This document shows, in pieces, positions 14,665 through 24,317 of a stretch of 64,000 nt of DNA (positions are counted from its first letter, which is position 1; each line of letters begins with the position of its first letter). Both the position numbers and the translations under genes were made by a program. Where the stretch lies: NCBI GenBank assembly GCA_964449165.1, contig CAYVAT010000001.1:62001-126000 (forward strand), read 5' to 3'. The DNA comes from CAYSCW01 sp964449165. Lineage in GTDB: Bacteria; Acidobacteriota; Aminicenantia; Aminicenantales; Aminicenantaceae. The notes beneath the pieces are model-generated. The model made no database searches. It saw only the letters and a program-made list of their open reading frames with translations, and had not been told where the DNA came from.

Positions 14665-17520
14665 ATGAACGAGGAAAAAGGCCCTTACCGCATCCTCTCA
14701 CTCAAGGTCAACGGTGAACTGCATTCCGTTGTGGTGAAGGAAGGGGATACTCTTCTGGATGTTCTAAGGAATAAATTGAGGTTAATTGGCACCAAACAAG
14801 GATGCAACCTGGGGGTTTGCGGAGCCTGTACAGTACTCGTTGATGGGGAGCCAAAGAACAGCTGTCTTCTTCTTGCTGCTGCCTGCGAAGGCTCAGAAAT
14901 AACCACTATCGAGGGGATCGCTCAAGAAGGAGAATTGCATCCGATCCAGCGGGCATTCGTCAACCATGGAGCCATTCAGTGTGGATTTTGTACACCGGGG
15001 ATGGTGGTGAGCGCTTATGCGTTGATTCGCCGCAATCCTCATCCTGCAGAAGAAGAGATTAAAGAGGCACTTGCTGGAAACCTCTGCCGGTGTACTGGTT
15101 ATACGCGGATCATCGAGGCGGTAAAAAATTGGAAGAAATATGAGAAGACTAAAGTTTTGCCTGTTCTTCCTGAAGATAAGAATGAATATGACACGGTGGG
15201 CAGGAGCCTTCCTCGCGTCGATGCGGTTGAGAAAGTCCTAGGAAGAGCCAAGTATGCAGCGGATTTTATTTTTGAGAACATGCTCTATGGCAAGATTCTT
15301 CATTCTCCTGTCGCGCATGGCCGGATTAAAAAGATCGATACTTCCAAAGCAGAGTCATTGCCCGGCGTGAAACTGGTTCTAACCGGTAAGGATATTCCTG
15401 ATATTCTCTACGGTGTTTCTCCTGCCCGCTACGATGAGCATGTGCTGGCCAAGGATCGAGTCCGTTACGTGGGCGACGAGGTGGCCGCGGTTATTGCCAC
15501 TGATGAGGAAACGGCAGAGAAGGCCTTGGAGTTGGTTGAGGTGGAATACGAAGAGCTTCCTGCGGTGTTTGATCCTATGGAAGCGATCAAGGAGGATGCG
15601 CCTCAGCTTCACGAGAGATATAGGAATAATATCAACACCCACGTGGACCACACTTTTGGTGATATCGAGAAGGGATTCGCAGAGGCGGACTATATCCGGG
15701 AAGAGGAATTTATCGGGAATCATACCTACCAGAGTCCGATCGAACCCCACGCATCCATCGCCTATTGGGAAAACGAAGGATCTAACCTGGTTTTGTATTC
15801 ATCGACCCAGGTCCCCCACTACCTGCAGTACATGCTGGCTCGAGTGCTGGACATTCCTCTGGGGGATATTCGCATCATCCGTCCTCCTGTAGGAGGAGGA
15901 TTCGGAGGAAAGGCAGAAACCACTCCCCTTGACCTGGTGACAGCCATAGCCTCGAGGAGAACAGGACGGCCGGTTAAAATGGTCTACACCCGCGAGGAAA
16001 TGTTTCTCCATGGCAGGGGAAGGCACAAGCAATACATGAGATTTAAAATCGGTGTCAAGAAGGATGGGAAAATCACCGCTGTCAAGAGCCAGATCTACCT
16101 GGATGGAGGGGCATACACTTCTTTTGGTATTATCACCGCTTACTATGCAGGAGGCATGATCCCTACTCTTTACCGTATTCCGAACTATCGTTATGAGGGC
16201 TTCAGAGTTGTGACCAATAAGCCGGCCTGCGGCGCCATGAGGGGAAACGGAACCCCTCAGCCCCGGTTTGCCTTCGAGAGCCTGCTCAACATGATTGCCG
16301 ATGACATTGGGATCGATCCCATCGACATCCGCCTGCGCAATGCCATGGAAGCGGACACGCGAACATGTAATGATCTGTATGTAGGAAGCTGTGAGTTTAA
16401 GGCCACTCTGAAAGAAGCGGCAGAGAAGTCAGAATGGGAAAAGAAATACGGCAAACTTCCTCCAGGGAAAGGAATAGGCGTCGGTTGCGGTGGGTTTGTC
16501 TCAGGAGCAGCATATTCTATTTACAGGGGTCAGGTCCAGCGAACTTCTGAAAAGAAGCCCGAACCTTTCCTCAAAGAAGCCACTTTTCCCCATTCCAATG
16601 CCATAATCAAAATCAGTGAGGACGGAACAGCTGCCGTGATCCTCATCCTGGCCGCAGAGATCGGCCAGGGAGCAGTCACTGTCCTCTCTCAGATATGCGC
16701 CGAAACTCTAGGGATAAGCCTGCACCGGGTACGTATCCGATCGGAAGATTCAGACATCAGTCCCCTTGACCTGGGAGCCTATTCCTCGAGGACCACTCTG
16801 ATGGGTGGAAATGCTGTGGCCATGGCCGGTAGAGAAGTGCTCAGCAAACTTTTTTCAGAGGTATCCAGGATATGGAACTGTGCCACTGCGCAGTTGGAAG
16901 CCAGGAACAACCGGATATATCATAAGAAAGATCAAACAAAGGCCATGGAATGGGCTGAAGCGGCAAGAAAGTATTTCAACCAGAACGGTCCTCTTGTGGG
17001 AAAAGGATGGTATAAGCCCCCGGAAGGATTAGGCGGAGATTTCAAAGGAGCAGCCGTGGGGACCAGCCCGGCCTACTCCTTCGGCAGCTCTGTTTGTGAG
17101 TGTGATGTCGACTTAGAAACAGGAAAAGTAAAGATCGGAAAATTCACCGGATTTCACGACTGCGGGACACCTATCAATCCCCTGTCTGTTCATGGACAGA
17201 CTGAGGGAGCTGTGGTCATGGGAGCAGGCGAGACGCTCATGGAAGAAGTGGTCTTCGATGAAAAGGGTAACATTCTTAATCCCAACCTCCATGACTATCT
17301 GTTGATGACCATCAAAGATGCTCCTGAGATCTTCAGCGGGATCGTAGAATCCTATGAACCAGAGGGGCCGTTTGGAGCTAAAGAAATCGGGGAAGGCTCG
17401 ATTCTTCCTGTTTTACCCGCATTAGCCCATGCCATCGCCAATGCCACCGGAGTTTGGATAAAAGATCTTCCCATCACTCCGGAAAAAATCCTCAAGGCGC
17501 TTAAAAGGAAGGAGCCTTAG
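14665..17520 (+). CDS. Molybdenum hydroxylase, fused 2Fe-2S and molybdopterin subunits
   Basis: A 951-residue fusion of the small and large subunits of a xanthine dehydrogenase-family enzyme. Residues 1-155 carry two 2Fe-2S clusters (C47, C52, C55, C67 and C106, C109, C141, C143). From about residue 185 follow the aldehyde oxidase a/b hammerhead domain and the Moco-binding domain, with GGGFGGKAE, ACGAMRGNGTPQ, EIGQGAV and the likely catalytic glutamate E910 in GAKEIGEGS. The enzyme hydroxylates a heterocycle, aldehyde or related compound using water. The substrate is not decided by sequence. No xdhC-like maturation gene is nearby. The FAD subunit gene directly precedes it, so the holoenzyme would be a two-gene, three-cofactor complex. 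Confidence 0.9.
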   Translation: MNEEKGPYRILSLKVNGELHSVVVKEGDTLLDVLRNKLRLIGTKQGCNLGVCGACTVLVDGEPKNSCLLLAAACEGSEITTIEGIAQEGELHPIQRAFVNHGAIQCGFCTPGMVVSAYALIRRNPHPAEEEIKEALAGNLCRCTGYTRIIEAVKNWKKYEKTKVLPVLPEDKNEYDTVGRSLPRVDAVEKVLGRAKYAADFIFENMLYGKILHSPVAHGRIKKIDTSKAESLPGVKLVLTGKDIPDILYGVSPARYDEHVLAKDRVRYVGDEVAAVIATDEETAEKALELVEVEYEELPAVFDPMEAIKEDAPQLHERYRNNINTHVDHTFGDIEKGFAEADYIREEEFIGNHTYQSPIEPHASIAYWENEGSNLVLYSSTQVPHYLQYMLARVLDIPLGDIRIIRPPVGGGFGGKAETTPLDLVTAIASRRTGRPVKMVYTREEMFLHGRGRHKQYMRFKIGVKKDGKITAVKSQIYLDGGAYTSFGIITAYYAGGMIPTLYRIPNYRYEGFRVVTNKPACGAMRGNGTPQPRFAFESLLNMIADDIGIDPIDIRLRNAMEADTRTCNDLYVGSCEFKATLKEAAEKSEWEKKYGKLPPGKGIGVGCGGFVSGAAYSIYRGQVQRTSEKKPEPFLKEATFPHSNAIIKISEDGTAAVILILAAEIGQGAVTVLSQICAETLGISLHRVRIRSEDSDISPLDLGAYSSRTTLMGGNAVAMAGREVLSKLFSEVSRIWNCATAQLEARNNRIYHKKDQTKAMEWAEAARKYFNQNGPLVGKGWYKPPEGLGGDFKGAAVGTSPAYSFGSSVCECDVDLETGKVKIGKFTGFHDCGTPINPLSVHGQTEGAVVMGAGETLMEEVVFDEKGNILNPNLHDYLLMTIKDAPEIFSGIVESYEPEGPFGAKEIGEGSILPVLPALAHAIANATGVWIKDLPITPEKILKALKRKEP

Positions 17521-17521
17521 C

Positions 17522-17539
17522 GAAAGCATCCCTGCTTTC
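17522..17539 (+). terminator. Hairpin after the molybdenum hydroxylase gene
   Basis: GAAAGCA (17522-17528), loop TCCC, TGCTTTC (17533-17539): a perfect seven-base stem directly after the stop codon, between convergent genes. No strong T-run follows. Confidence 0.5.
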
Positions 17540-17641
17540 TCCGCTCTGATATTTCCCTGCACCTTTTATCTCCAGTCACTTTGTGCATGACAAAAAATAA
17601 GCCATTTCCTCAAAAATGAGTAGCTATAGTATTCCTTTTTT

Positions 17642-18394
17642 CTATGTGTTCTCTAGGTTAAGAACAATCTGGGGGAGGATCTTTCCGGCCTCATCGTGGA
17701 TCACATAGTCGGCCAGATCATCCAGAGGAGTTGGCTCTTTATTGATGATGACTAGGGCAGCTCCTCCCTCTTTGGCTCTCAAGGGAATATCAGCTGCTGG
17801 GTAGACAACAAGAGAACTCCCTACTGCAAGAAGGAAATCACAGTTGGCTGCCTCTTCATAGGCCATTTGGAGAATCTCAGGATTCAAGGGCTCGCCGAAG
17901 AAGATGACTGTTGGCCTGAGAACGCCCCGGCATTCCGGACAAAGAGGAGGGCATTCGGTCTTCAGCAAAGTGAAGGCTTGGTCTATTGAGCAGGCAAGAG
18001 AGCATTCCATACAGGAAATGACCCTGGTTGTTCCGTGCAGTTCAATGACAGAGGAAGAGCCGGCTTCTTGATGAAGTCCGTCGACATTCTGAGTCACCAC
18101 AGTTCGCAACTTACCTGCTTGTTCCATCTCGGCTAATGCCAGATGAGCAGGATTGGGCTTGATTTTTTTGAGCAGGGGGTAGCGGATTTCGCGGAAAAAA
18201 TTCCAGTAATAGGAGGGATCCTGAAGGAAATTATTTATGCTGGCATACAGATTAGGGTCGTATTTGGTCCACAGGCCTCCTTCTCCTCTATAGGTAGGGA
18301 TCCCGCTTTCAGCAGAGATGCCTGCACCAGTGAAAGCAACTACATATCGGGAATTTTTTAGGCCAGCAGCTATGTCTTTCACGATATTGTTCAT
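17642..18394 (-). CDS. cobB: Sir2-family NAD-dependent protein deacylase
   Basis: A 250-residue sirtuin. The NAD-binding GAGISAESGIPTYRG lies near residue 22, TQNVDGLHQEAG near 100, the catalytic histidine in ELHGTT near 119, and a zinc site is formed by two cysteine pairs (CMEC and CPEC). It would remove acyl groups from lysines, using NAD. In organisms rich in acyl-CoA metabolism sirtuins often control acyl-CoA synthetase activity, which would fit the neighbours, but that is inference. The ketopantoate-reductase-like gene lies 45 bases upstream on the same strand, so the two are likely cotranscribed. Confidence 0.9.
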   Translation of the reverse strand: MNNIVKDIAAGLKNSRYVVAFTGAGISAESGIPTYRGEGGLWTKYDPNLYASINNFLQDPSYYWNFFREIRYPLLKKIKPNPAHLALAEMEQAGKLRTVVTQNVDGLHQEAGSSSVIELHGTTRVISCMECSLACSIDQAFTLLKTECPPLCPECRGVLRPTVIFFGEPLNPEILQMAYEEAANCDFLLAVGSSLVVYPAADIPLRAKEGGAALVIINKEPTPLDDLADYVIHDEAGKILPQIVLNLENT

Positions 18395-18439
18395 GTTCCT
18401 TTGCTCGACTTCTTCTTCTATAGAACTGCTTATCTCCCC

Positions 18440-19378
18440 TCATTTTTTCTCTCTTTTCTTGTGCTCCAGGGTTCGGACAACCTTGGTCAAGGATTCGAGA
18501 AAGGGTGTGGGAGAGCCGATTTTTTTCCCGTAGTCGATGATCGGCTGGAAGATGTATTCGATGGGATTACCTGCTTCCAGGTCGATGGAGGTGGAGGGCT
18601 TGTGATTACCAGCATTATCCAGATAAGCAAGGCAATTCTCGAAGAAGGTGCGCTCGTATTTGAAGCCAAGTTTTTTGGCCACTTGTATGCATTCAGAGAG
18701 GATCTGTTCGCAGAGGAAGCGTGTCTCTTCCCTTTCCATGGCCTGTTTCATAGTTAATCCTGTGGTAGCGCAGACCGGCATCAGAGCAGCATTGAGGATG
18801 GTCTTTTTCCATTCGAACTTTTTTATTTCAGGAGTGTGGACTGTCTCCAGACCCGCGCCGCTTATGATCCGGGCGATTTCGTCTGCAGTAGACTTGTTTT
18901 TAGAGGACAGGACTCCGATATAATTGGGTGGATTGAAAAAGGAGAACCTGACAGTACCTGGTTTGACGATCATCCCCGCATAATTGATCACAAACCTCAG
19001 GATATCATTCTTGCTGAATTTCTCGGCTGCTCTGTCCTCATTATCTATCCCGTTTTGAAGAAGGACGATTTTTTGGCCCGGCTTATGGATCATTTTCAAT
19101 TCATCCAGGAGTGTATCAAGATAGTTAAACTTTACCGCCACGAAAATCAGGTCCACATCAAACTTGTTCAGGTTCGCTGCGAAGTGACCCGTACCCTTGA
19201 TTCTTGTGGTGAAATTGTCCCTTACTCCAGTGACCGTGATTCCTTTCTCTTTTATGGCTTGAATCAGTTCTTTTTTAATATCCACGATGTAGACATTTTC
19301 ATCGCTCCGGGAAAGATAGGCGGCCATGATGCTTCCCACTGGCCCTGCTCCAATGATACCGATGTTGTATTTTCCCAT
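18440..19378 (-). CDS. 2-dehydropantoate 2-reductase family protein (PanE/ApbA)
   Basis: A 312-residue protein of the ketopantoate reductase family. It has an N-terminal Rossmann motif GIIGAGPVGSIMAAYL, the VAVKFNYL and LLQNGIDNE segments, and a helical C-terminal domain beginning with KKFEWKKTILNA that carries the catalytic lysine. The family reduces ketopantoate for CoA synthesis, but many members act on other 2-oxo acids. No other pantothenate gene is nearby. The ATG has an AGGAGAG site, and the region 19379-19597 is shared with the divergent indolepyruvate oxidoreductase promoter. Confidence 0.82.
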   Translation of the reverse strand: MGKYNIGIIGAGPVGSIMAAYLSRSDENVYIVDIKKELIQAIKEKGITVTGVRDNFTTRIKGTGHFAANLNKFDVDLIFVAVKFNYLDTLLDELKMIHKPGQKIVLLQNGIDNEDRAAEKFSKNDILRFVINYAGMIVKPGTVRFSFFNPPNYIGVLSSKNKSTADEIARIISGAGLETVHTPEIKKFEWKKTILNAALMPVCATTGLTMKQAMEREETRFLCEQILSECIQVAKKLGFKYERTFFENCLAYLDNAGNHKPSTSIDLEAGNPIEYIFQPIIDYGKKIGSPTPFLESLTKVVRTLEHKKREKK

Positions 19379-19470
19379 TTGCTCTCCTGCTATTCTATCT
19401 TCGGTTTGTTTTTGCAGTTATTATAGAAGAAGCCTATCCTCATTTCAAACAAAAACCTGTTTTCTCCATC

Positions 19471-19499
19471 TTGACACGATTTCAAAGAGTCTGTATCTT
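19471..19499 (+). promoter_or_regulatory. Sigma-70-type promoter for the iorAB operon
   Basis: TTGACA (19471-19476), a 17-base spacer and TATCTT (19494-19499), about 98 bases before the iorA start. Confidence 0.5.
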
Positions 19500-19597
19500 T
19501 AGATTTAGCTAATCTATTCGATCAGCCCCCAAAAGACTGAATTCAGAACAGGGAGCTGGATGAATTCCATTTTTTAAAAATCATCGAGGAATGGACT

Positions 19598-21193
19598 ATG
19601 AAACAAAAGGTCTTATTAGGAGATGAAGCAGTAGCCTTAGGCGCCATCCATGCGGGTCTTTCCGGAGGATATTCCTATCCTGGAACTCCCGCCTCGGAGA
19701 TCATGGAATTTTTAATTAAACACGCTAAAAAGGGAAAAAAGTTTAAAGCCTCATGGTCGGTTAATGAAAAGGTTGCTTATGAGGAAGCATTGGGTGTCTC
19801 GTATGCCGGTAAGCGAGCTTTGGTTTCCATGAAACATGTGGGTCTGAACGTGGCCGCTGACCCCTTCATCAATTCTGCCATCACTGGTGCCAACGGAGGA
19901 TTGGTGGTTGTGGTAGCCGATGATCCAAGCATGCATAGCTCCCAGAATGAACAGGACAGCCGTTATTATGCTCAGTTTGCCCAGGTTTTTTGTTTTGAGC
20001 CTTCAAACCATCAAGAAGCCTATGATATGAGCAGAGAGGCCTTTGATGTTTCCGAAAAGCTGGGCATTCCGGTCATGGTCAGGATGGTTACCCGGCTCTC
20101 CCACAGCCGTTCCCGGGTTTTGCCCCGTCCCTCCCGGAGGCAGAATTCTCTCCGCTTGGGAGTGGACAAAGACTGGACTCTTCTTCCAGTCAACGCCCGA
20201 AGGAGATTCAAGATTCTGCTGGAAAAACAGAGCGAGCTGCTTAAGGTATCCAATGAATCCCGATTCAATTCTCTCCGGCTTAACAAGGGTGTTCCCTCGC
20301 TGGGTATTATAGCCTCCGGGATTGCATATAATTATGTTCTTGAAAATTATAAGAAAGGGGAAAGTATTCCTTCGATTTTAAAGATATCCACTTACCCTCT
20401 TCCTGAAGGACTGATTCAAGAGCTGGTCAACAACGTGGAGACCGTCTTGGTGGTCGAGGAAGGTTATCCTTTTATCGAGAAGTCGTTGAAGGGGATGTTT
20501 GGCATTAGAGGAAAATGTCTTATCGGAAAGTTAAGCGGTCATTTGCCGTTAACAGGGGAGCTTTCTCCTGAAATCGTTCGGCAAGCTTTGAACATGAAGC
20601 CCACTGAAAAACGAACCATAATCGATTTTCCGTTTCCCCCGCGGCCTCCTCAACTTTGCGCAGGTTGCCCTCATGCAGACACTTATAAGGTATTGAATAA
20701 GGCTTTGGAATCCTACTCCCAGTCCAACGTTTTCAGCGATATAGGATGCTACACTCTCGGAGCTCTTCCTCCTTACAATGCTATTCACAGTTGTGTTTGT
20801 ATGGGTGCATCGATCGGGATGGCTAAAGGGGGGTCTGAGGCCGGGATCCATCCGTCTTTGGCTGTTATAGGAGATTCGACATTTGCCCATTCTGGCTTGA
20901 CGCCACTCCTGGATGCGGCAGCATCCAACACCAACATGACAGTCATTATCCTGGATAATTCTACTGTGGCCATGACCGGAGGGCAGCCCACCTATGCATC
21001 AGGAGAGGGACTGTTGAGGATGATCGAAGGCGTTGGCGCAGATAAAAAACATACCCGAGTTATCGAGCCGCTTCCCAAGAATTTCGAGAAGAATGTCCAG
21101 ATTCTGAAAGAAGAAATCGATTTCCAGGGTCTTTCCGTCATCGTGGCAGCAAGAGAATGCATCCAGGAAGCCCGAAAAAGTAAGAGGAGCTAA
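19598..21193 (+). CDS. iorA: Indolepyruvate ferredoxin oxidoreductase alpha subunit, lacking the ferredoxin domain
   Basis: A 531-residue TPP enzyme. The N-terminal domain opens with LLGDEAVALGAIHAGL and YPGTPASEI; the middle has CAGCPHADTY, DIGCYTLGALPPYNA and CVCMGASIG; the TPP site is near residues 424-460 (GDSTFAHSG, then DNSTVAMTG). These match IorA, which oxidatively decarboxylates aryl pyruvates to aryl-acetyl-CoA. Typical IorA proteins exceed 600 residues and end with a domain holding two 4Fe-4S clusters; this one ends before it, with no CxxCxxCxxxC motif. Electrons must leave by another route or a separate ferredoxin. It is followed three bases later by iorB. Confidence 0.9.
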   Translation: MKQKVLLGDEAVALGAIHAGLSGGYSYPGTPASEIMEFLIKHAKKGKKFKASWSVNEKVAYEEALGVSYAGKRALVSMKHVGLNVAADPFINSAITGANGGLVVVVADDPSMHSSQNEQDSRYYAQFAQVFCFEPSNHQEAYDMSREAFDVSEKLGIPVMVRMVTRLSHSRSRVLPRPSRRQNSLRLGVDKDWTLLPVNARRRFKILLEKQSELLKVSNESRFNSLRLNKGVPSLGIIASGIAYNYVLENYKKGESIPSILKISTYPLPEGLIQELVNNVETVLVVEEGYPFIEKSLKGMFGIRGKCLIGKLSGHLPLTGELSPEIVRQALNMKPTEKRTIIDFPFPPRPPQLCAGCPHADTYKVLNKALESYSQSNVFSDIGCYTLGALPPYNAIHSCVCMGASIGMAKGGSEAGIHPSLAVIGDSTFAHSGLTPLLDAAASNTNMTVIILDNSTVAMTGGQPTYASGEGLLRMIEGVGADKKHTRVIEPLPKNFEKNVQILKEEIDFQGLSVIVAARECIQEARKSKRS

Positions 21194-21196
21194 GGT

Positions 21197-21772
21197 ATGA
21201 AGCAGGATATAATACTGGCGGGAGTAGGGGGACAGGGAATTCTTTCTATCGCTTTTGTCATCGATAATGCAGCCTTGGAAGAGGGATTGAACTTCAAACA
21301 GGCTGAAGTCCATGGCATGGCCCAGAGGGGAGGAGCAGTCCAGTCGCATCTTAGGATATCCAGCGAAGTTATTTACAGCGATCTCATCCCAAAGGGAGAG
21401 GCGGATATGATATTGAGCGTCGAACCGTTGGAGACCCTCCGCTATTTTGATTATCTTTCTCCAGAGGGAATAGTGGTATCCAGCTGCTCTCCCTATATCA
21501 ACATCCCGGATTACCCGAATCTTGAAACGATTCTGGATAAGATTAAAGGTGTGGATCGGAGAATCATCGTTGATTCTCAGAGATTAGCCAAGGAAGCTGG
21601 CTTTTCCAAGGCACAGAACATGGTTGTGTTGGGCGCGGCTTCTTCTTATTTGATCCTGAAGAGAGAAAGCCTGGAAAGGTTCATCCGCGCTCTGTTCGAG
21701 AGGAGAGGTGAGAAAGTGGTGGAAATTAATCTGGAGGCTTTCCGATTGGGCCGCGAAGCCGCATCTTCTTGA
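21197..21772 (+). CDS. iorB: Indolepyruvate oxidoreductase beta subunit
   Basis: A 191-residue gamma-domain protein of 2-oxoacid:acceptor oxidoreductases, with the N-terminal GVGGQGILSI and HGMAQRGGAVQSHLR signatures. It completes the IorAB complex that converts aryl pyruvates from aromatic amino acids to the acyl-CoA. The gene follows iorA by three bases and precedes an ADP-forming acyl-CoA synthetase that could turn the product thioester into ATP. Confidence 0.9.
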   Translation: MKQDIILAGVGGQGILSIAFVIDNAALEEGLNFKQAEVHGMAQRGGAVQSHLRISSEVIYSDLIPKGEADMILSVEPLETLRYFDYLSPEGIVVSSCSPYINIPDYPNLETILDKIKGVDRRIIVDSQRLAKEAGFSKAQNMVVLGAASSYLILKRESLERFIRALFERRGEKVVEINLEAFRLGREAASS

Positions 21773-21826
21773 TCAGATGTCGCCTTAAGCTTCAGGGATT
21801 TTTATGAGAGTTATCCGGAGGAGAAA

Positions 21827-24193
21827 ATGCAGATCAACTTTAAAGACATAAGCAAAATTTTCCAGAGGTCTGAACAGGATGGGAGAAGCTTTCTTCTTGA
21901 ACATGAAGTGTACCAGATATTGAAGGAGACAGGGATCAAGACCCCGCGATGTCTCTTTAAGAAGAAAGGTGAGAAGGTGGCGGAGAAGGAATTAATCGTC
22001 CTCTCAAGCACGTCTCTTGTGGTCAAAGTGGTTGCACCTATGATTGTCCACAAAACAGATGTGGGAGGGATACGGTTTGTAAAGAAGGATGCCCGTGAAA
22101 TAAACCAGGCTTGTGAGAAGATGCTGCAGACAGTGCCCAGGAAATTTCGGGATTGGGTGAAGAAATTTCCTGAAGTCGATAAGAAAAAGGTTCTTTCAAT
22201 AAAAGAGATAGAGAAAAAAATCGAAGGTTTCTTGATTTGCGAGATGATCGATTACGACAGAACAGGCTTTGGGACAGAGCTTCTCATGGGGATACGCAAC
22301 TCAAGGGAGTTCGGACCTATCCTCACCATGGGAGTGGGAGGAGTGGAGATAGAATATTTGAGTGCCAGGATCAAAGAGGGGAAAGCCATCTCCATAAGTT
22401 CGGCTCATGTTTTACCCAAAAAAGACATCCTGTCTGTTCTCGAACCTCTTGCTGTTTATGATAAATTGGTGGGTAAAGTCAGGGGGAGAGAGGCTTTGCT
22501 TACCAAGGAAGAGCTGGTGGAGACATATTATCGGTTTCAGCAGTTAGCTGCCTATTACTCGCCATATGAGACCCATCATCCCTACGTGATCGAGGAAGCT
22601 GAGGTCAATCCCTTTGTCGCTTCCAGGAAAAAGCTTATCGCTCTTGATGGGATGTGCCGCTTTTCCCGAAATCATCAAAAGTCCAGAAAAAGCCGGTTTA
22701 AGAATATCCAGTATCTTTTGAAGCCTCGGAGTATCGGTATCATCGGTGTTTCCGAGAAGATGAATGTCGGCCATATCATATTGAATAACATCCTAAAGGA
22801 GGGGTTTTATAAGTGGAATGTGTATGTGGTCAAGCCTGGAAAAGAAGAGATAGAAGGATGTGTCTGTGTGCCTGCCATAGCTGATCTGCCAAAGACAGTG
22901 GATCTGTTCGTGGTCACCGTGGCTGCTGAGCAGAATTATCAGGTGATGAAGGAGCTTATCGAATACCAGAAAGCCCGCTCTGCAATCATCATTGCTGGAG
23001 GAATTGGGGAAAAGAAGGGAACACAGGTTCTGGAGGAGAAGATCAAGGAGATACTGGAGAAAGGCATTAAAGAAGGAAAGCTGACTCCTGTGGTCAACGG
23101 CGGAAATTGCCTGGGAATCTACTCCATGCCCGGGAAGTATGATACCACCTTTGTCCCCGAATACAAGCTCCCTCGCATCACAGGTCAGAAGACTAATCTG
23201 GTTTACATCAGCCAGAGCGGAGCATTCATGATTTCCCGGATGAGTAAGCTCCCCAACATCGAACCGCTCTATGCCATATCTGTGGGAAACCAGATTGATT
23301 TGACCATCTCCGACTACCTCAGCTACTTTGCAGACGACAGGGAGTCAAAGGTTTTTGGCATCTACGTGGAAGGATTCCTGCCTGGAGACGGTTTGGCCCT
23401 GGCCGAGGCGGCCCGGGAAGTTGTCAAGCAGGAGGGGAAGATGATCGTGCTCTACAAGGCCGGGAGAACTCCTGAAGGGAAGGCAGCCACAGCCAGTCAT
23501 ACCGCTTCCGTGGCCGGTGATTACAGCATCACCAGTTCGATCATGGAAGAGATGGGCGTGATTGTGGCTGAGACCATTTTTGAGTTCGAAAACTATGTGA
23601 AAAACCTCTCTTTCTTGGCAGATAAGGATATTCTTGGTAACCGGATAGCGCTCATCAGCAATGCTGGTTTTGAGTGTGTAACCATGGCGGATAACTTGAA
23701 GAATGATCAGGAGTTTAAGCTGGCCCAGCTCTCTGCGAAGACGGTCAAACGCATTACCGATGTTCTGAAGGCATCAGGAATTCACCGCTTCCAGGATGTT
23801 CACAATCCCCTTGATACGACTCCGGTTGCCGATGATAGTGTTTTTGCGGAGTGTGTCTGGGCCATGCTCAAGGATGAAAATGTGGATTGTGCCATTGTTT
23901 CCCCTGTTCCCATGACTCCCTCTATGCAAACGCTGGTGCCGGGAAGATTCCATGATGAGAATGTCTATCATCCCAAGAGCATCGTCATGCGCCTGATCGA
24001 TATTTTCCACAAGACCACTAAACCTTTCGTGGTCAACATAGATGCAGGGGATATTTTTAAACCCATGGTGGATTGTCTGGAACAAGCCGGCGTCCCCACG
24101 TTTCGGCGTTCAGATATCGCAGTTCAATTTTTAAGAAAATACATCAACAACCGTCTCAAGATAAGAAAAAAATACGCCGAAATCTCCTCCTGA
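21827..24193 (+). CDS. ADP-forming acyl-CoA synthetase, beta-alpha order
   Basis: A 788-residue single-chain NDP-forming acyl-CoA synthetase. The ATP-grasp domain is first (about residues 13-270, with MIVHKTDVGGIRF), then the CoA-binding Rossmann domain (from about 297, IGIIGVSEKMNVG), then the ligase domains with the phosphohistidine loop ASHTASVAGD near residue 565. The family makes ATP from acyl-CoA. Placed after iorAB, it probably conserves energy from arylacetyl-CoA or branched acyl-CoA in amino-acid fermentation. The order is the reverse of the synthetase at the left window edge. The start ATG has a GGAGGAG site. Confidence 0.9.
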   Translation: MQINFKDISKIFQRSEQDGRSFLLEHEVYQILKETGIKTPRCLFKKKGEKVAEKELIVLSSTSLVVKVVAPMIVHKTDVGGIRFVKKDAREINQACEKMLQTVPRKFRDWVKKFPEVDKKKVLSIKEIEKKIEGFLICEMIDYDRTGFGTELLMGIRNSREFGPILTMGVGGVEIEYLSARIKEGKAISISSAHVLPKKDILSVLEPLAVYDKLVGKVRGREALLTKEELVETYYRFQQLAAYYSPYETHHPYVIEEAEVNPFVASRKKLIALDGMCRFSRNHQKSRKSRFKNIQYLLKPRSIGIIGVSEKMNVGHIILNNILKEGFYKWNVYVVKPGKEEIEGCVCVPAIADLPKTVDLFVVTVAAEQNYQVMKELIEYQKARSAIIIAGGIGEKKGTQVLEEKIKEILEKGIKEGKLTPVVNGGNCLGIYSMPGKYDTTFVPEYKLPRITGQKTNLVYISQSGAFMISRMSKLPNIEPLYAISVGNQIDLTISDYLSYFADDRESKVFGIYVEGFLPGDGLALAEAAREVVKQEGKMIVLYKAGRTPEGKAATASHTASVAGDYSITSSIMEEMGVIVAETIFEFENYVKNLSFLADKDILGNRIALISNAGFECVTMADNLKNDQEFKLAQLSAKTVKRITDVLKASGIHRFQDVHNPLDTTPVADDSVFAECVWAMLKDENVDCAIVSPVPMTPSMQTLVPGRFHDENVYHPKSIVMRLIDIFHKTTKPFVVNIDAGDIFKPMVDCLEQAGVPTFRRSDIAVQFLRKYINNRLKIRKKYAEISS

Positions 24194-24317
24194 TCGAAGT
24201 GGAATTTCCTCAAAAACTCCTGGATGTATAATTTGCTTGCTACTTGTCTTTGTTTTTTATACCATGACAAAAAATCAATAGGAACAGTGATAAAACTTTA
24301 AATTCAGTGAGGGAATT

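Noticed and set aside
13775..17520. Assignment as 4-hydroxybenzoyl-CoA reductase
   Set aside because: Tempting near a BamA gene, but the flavin subunit lacks the cysteine-bearing 4Fe-4S insert and the Fe-S and Moco parts are fused.
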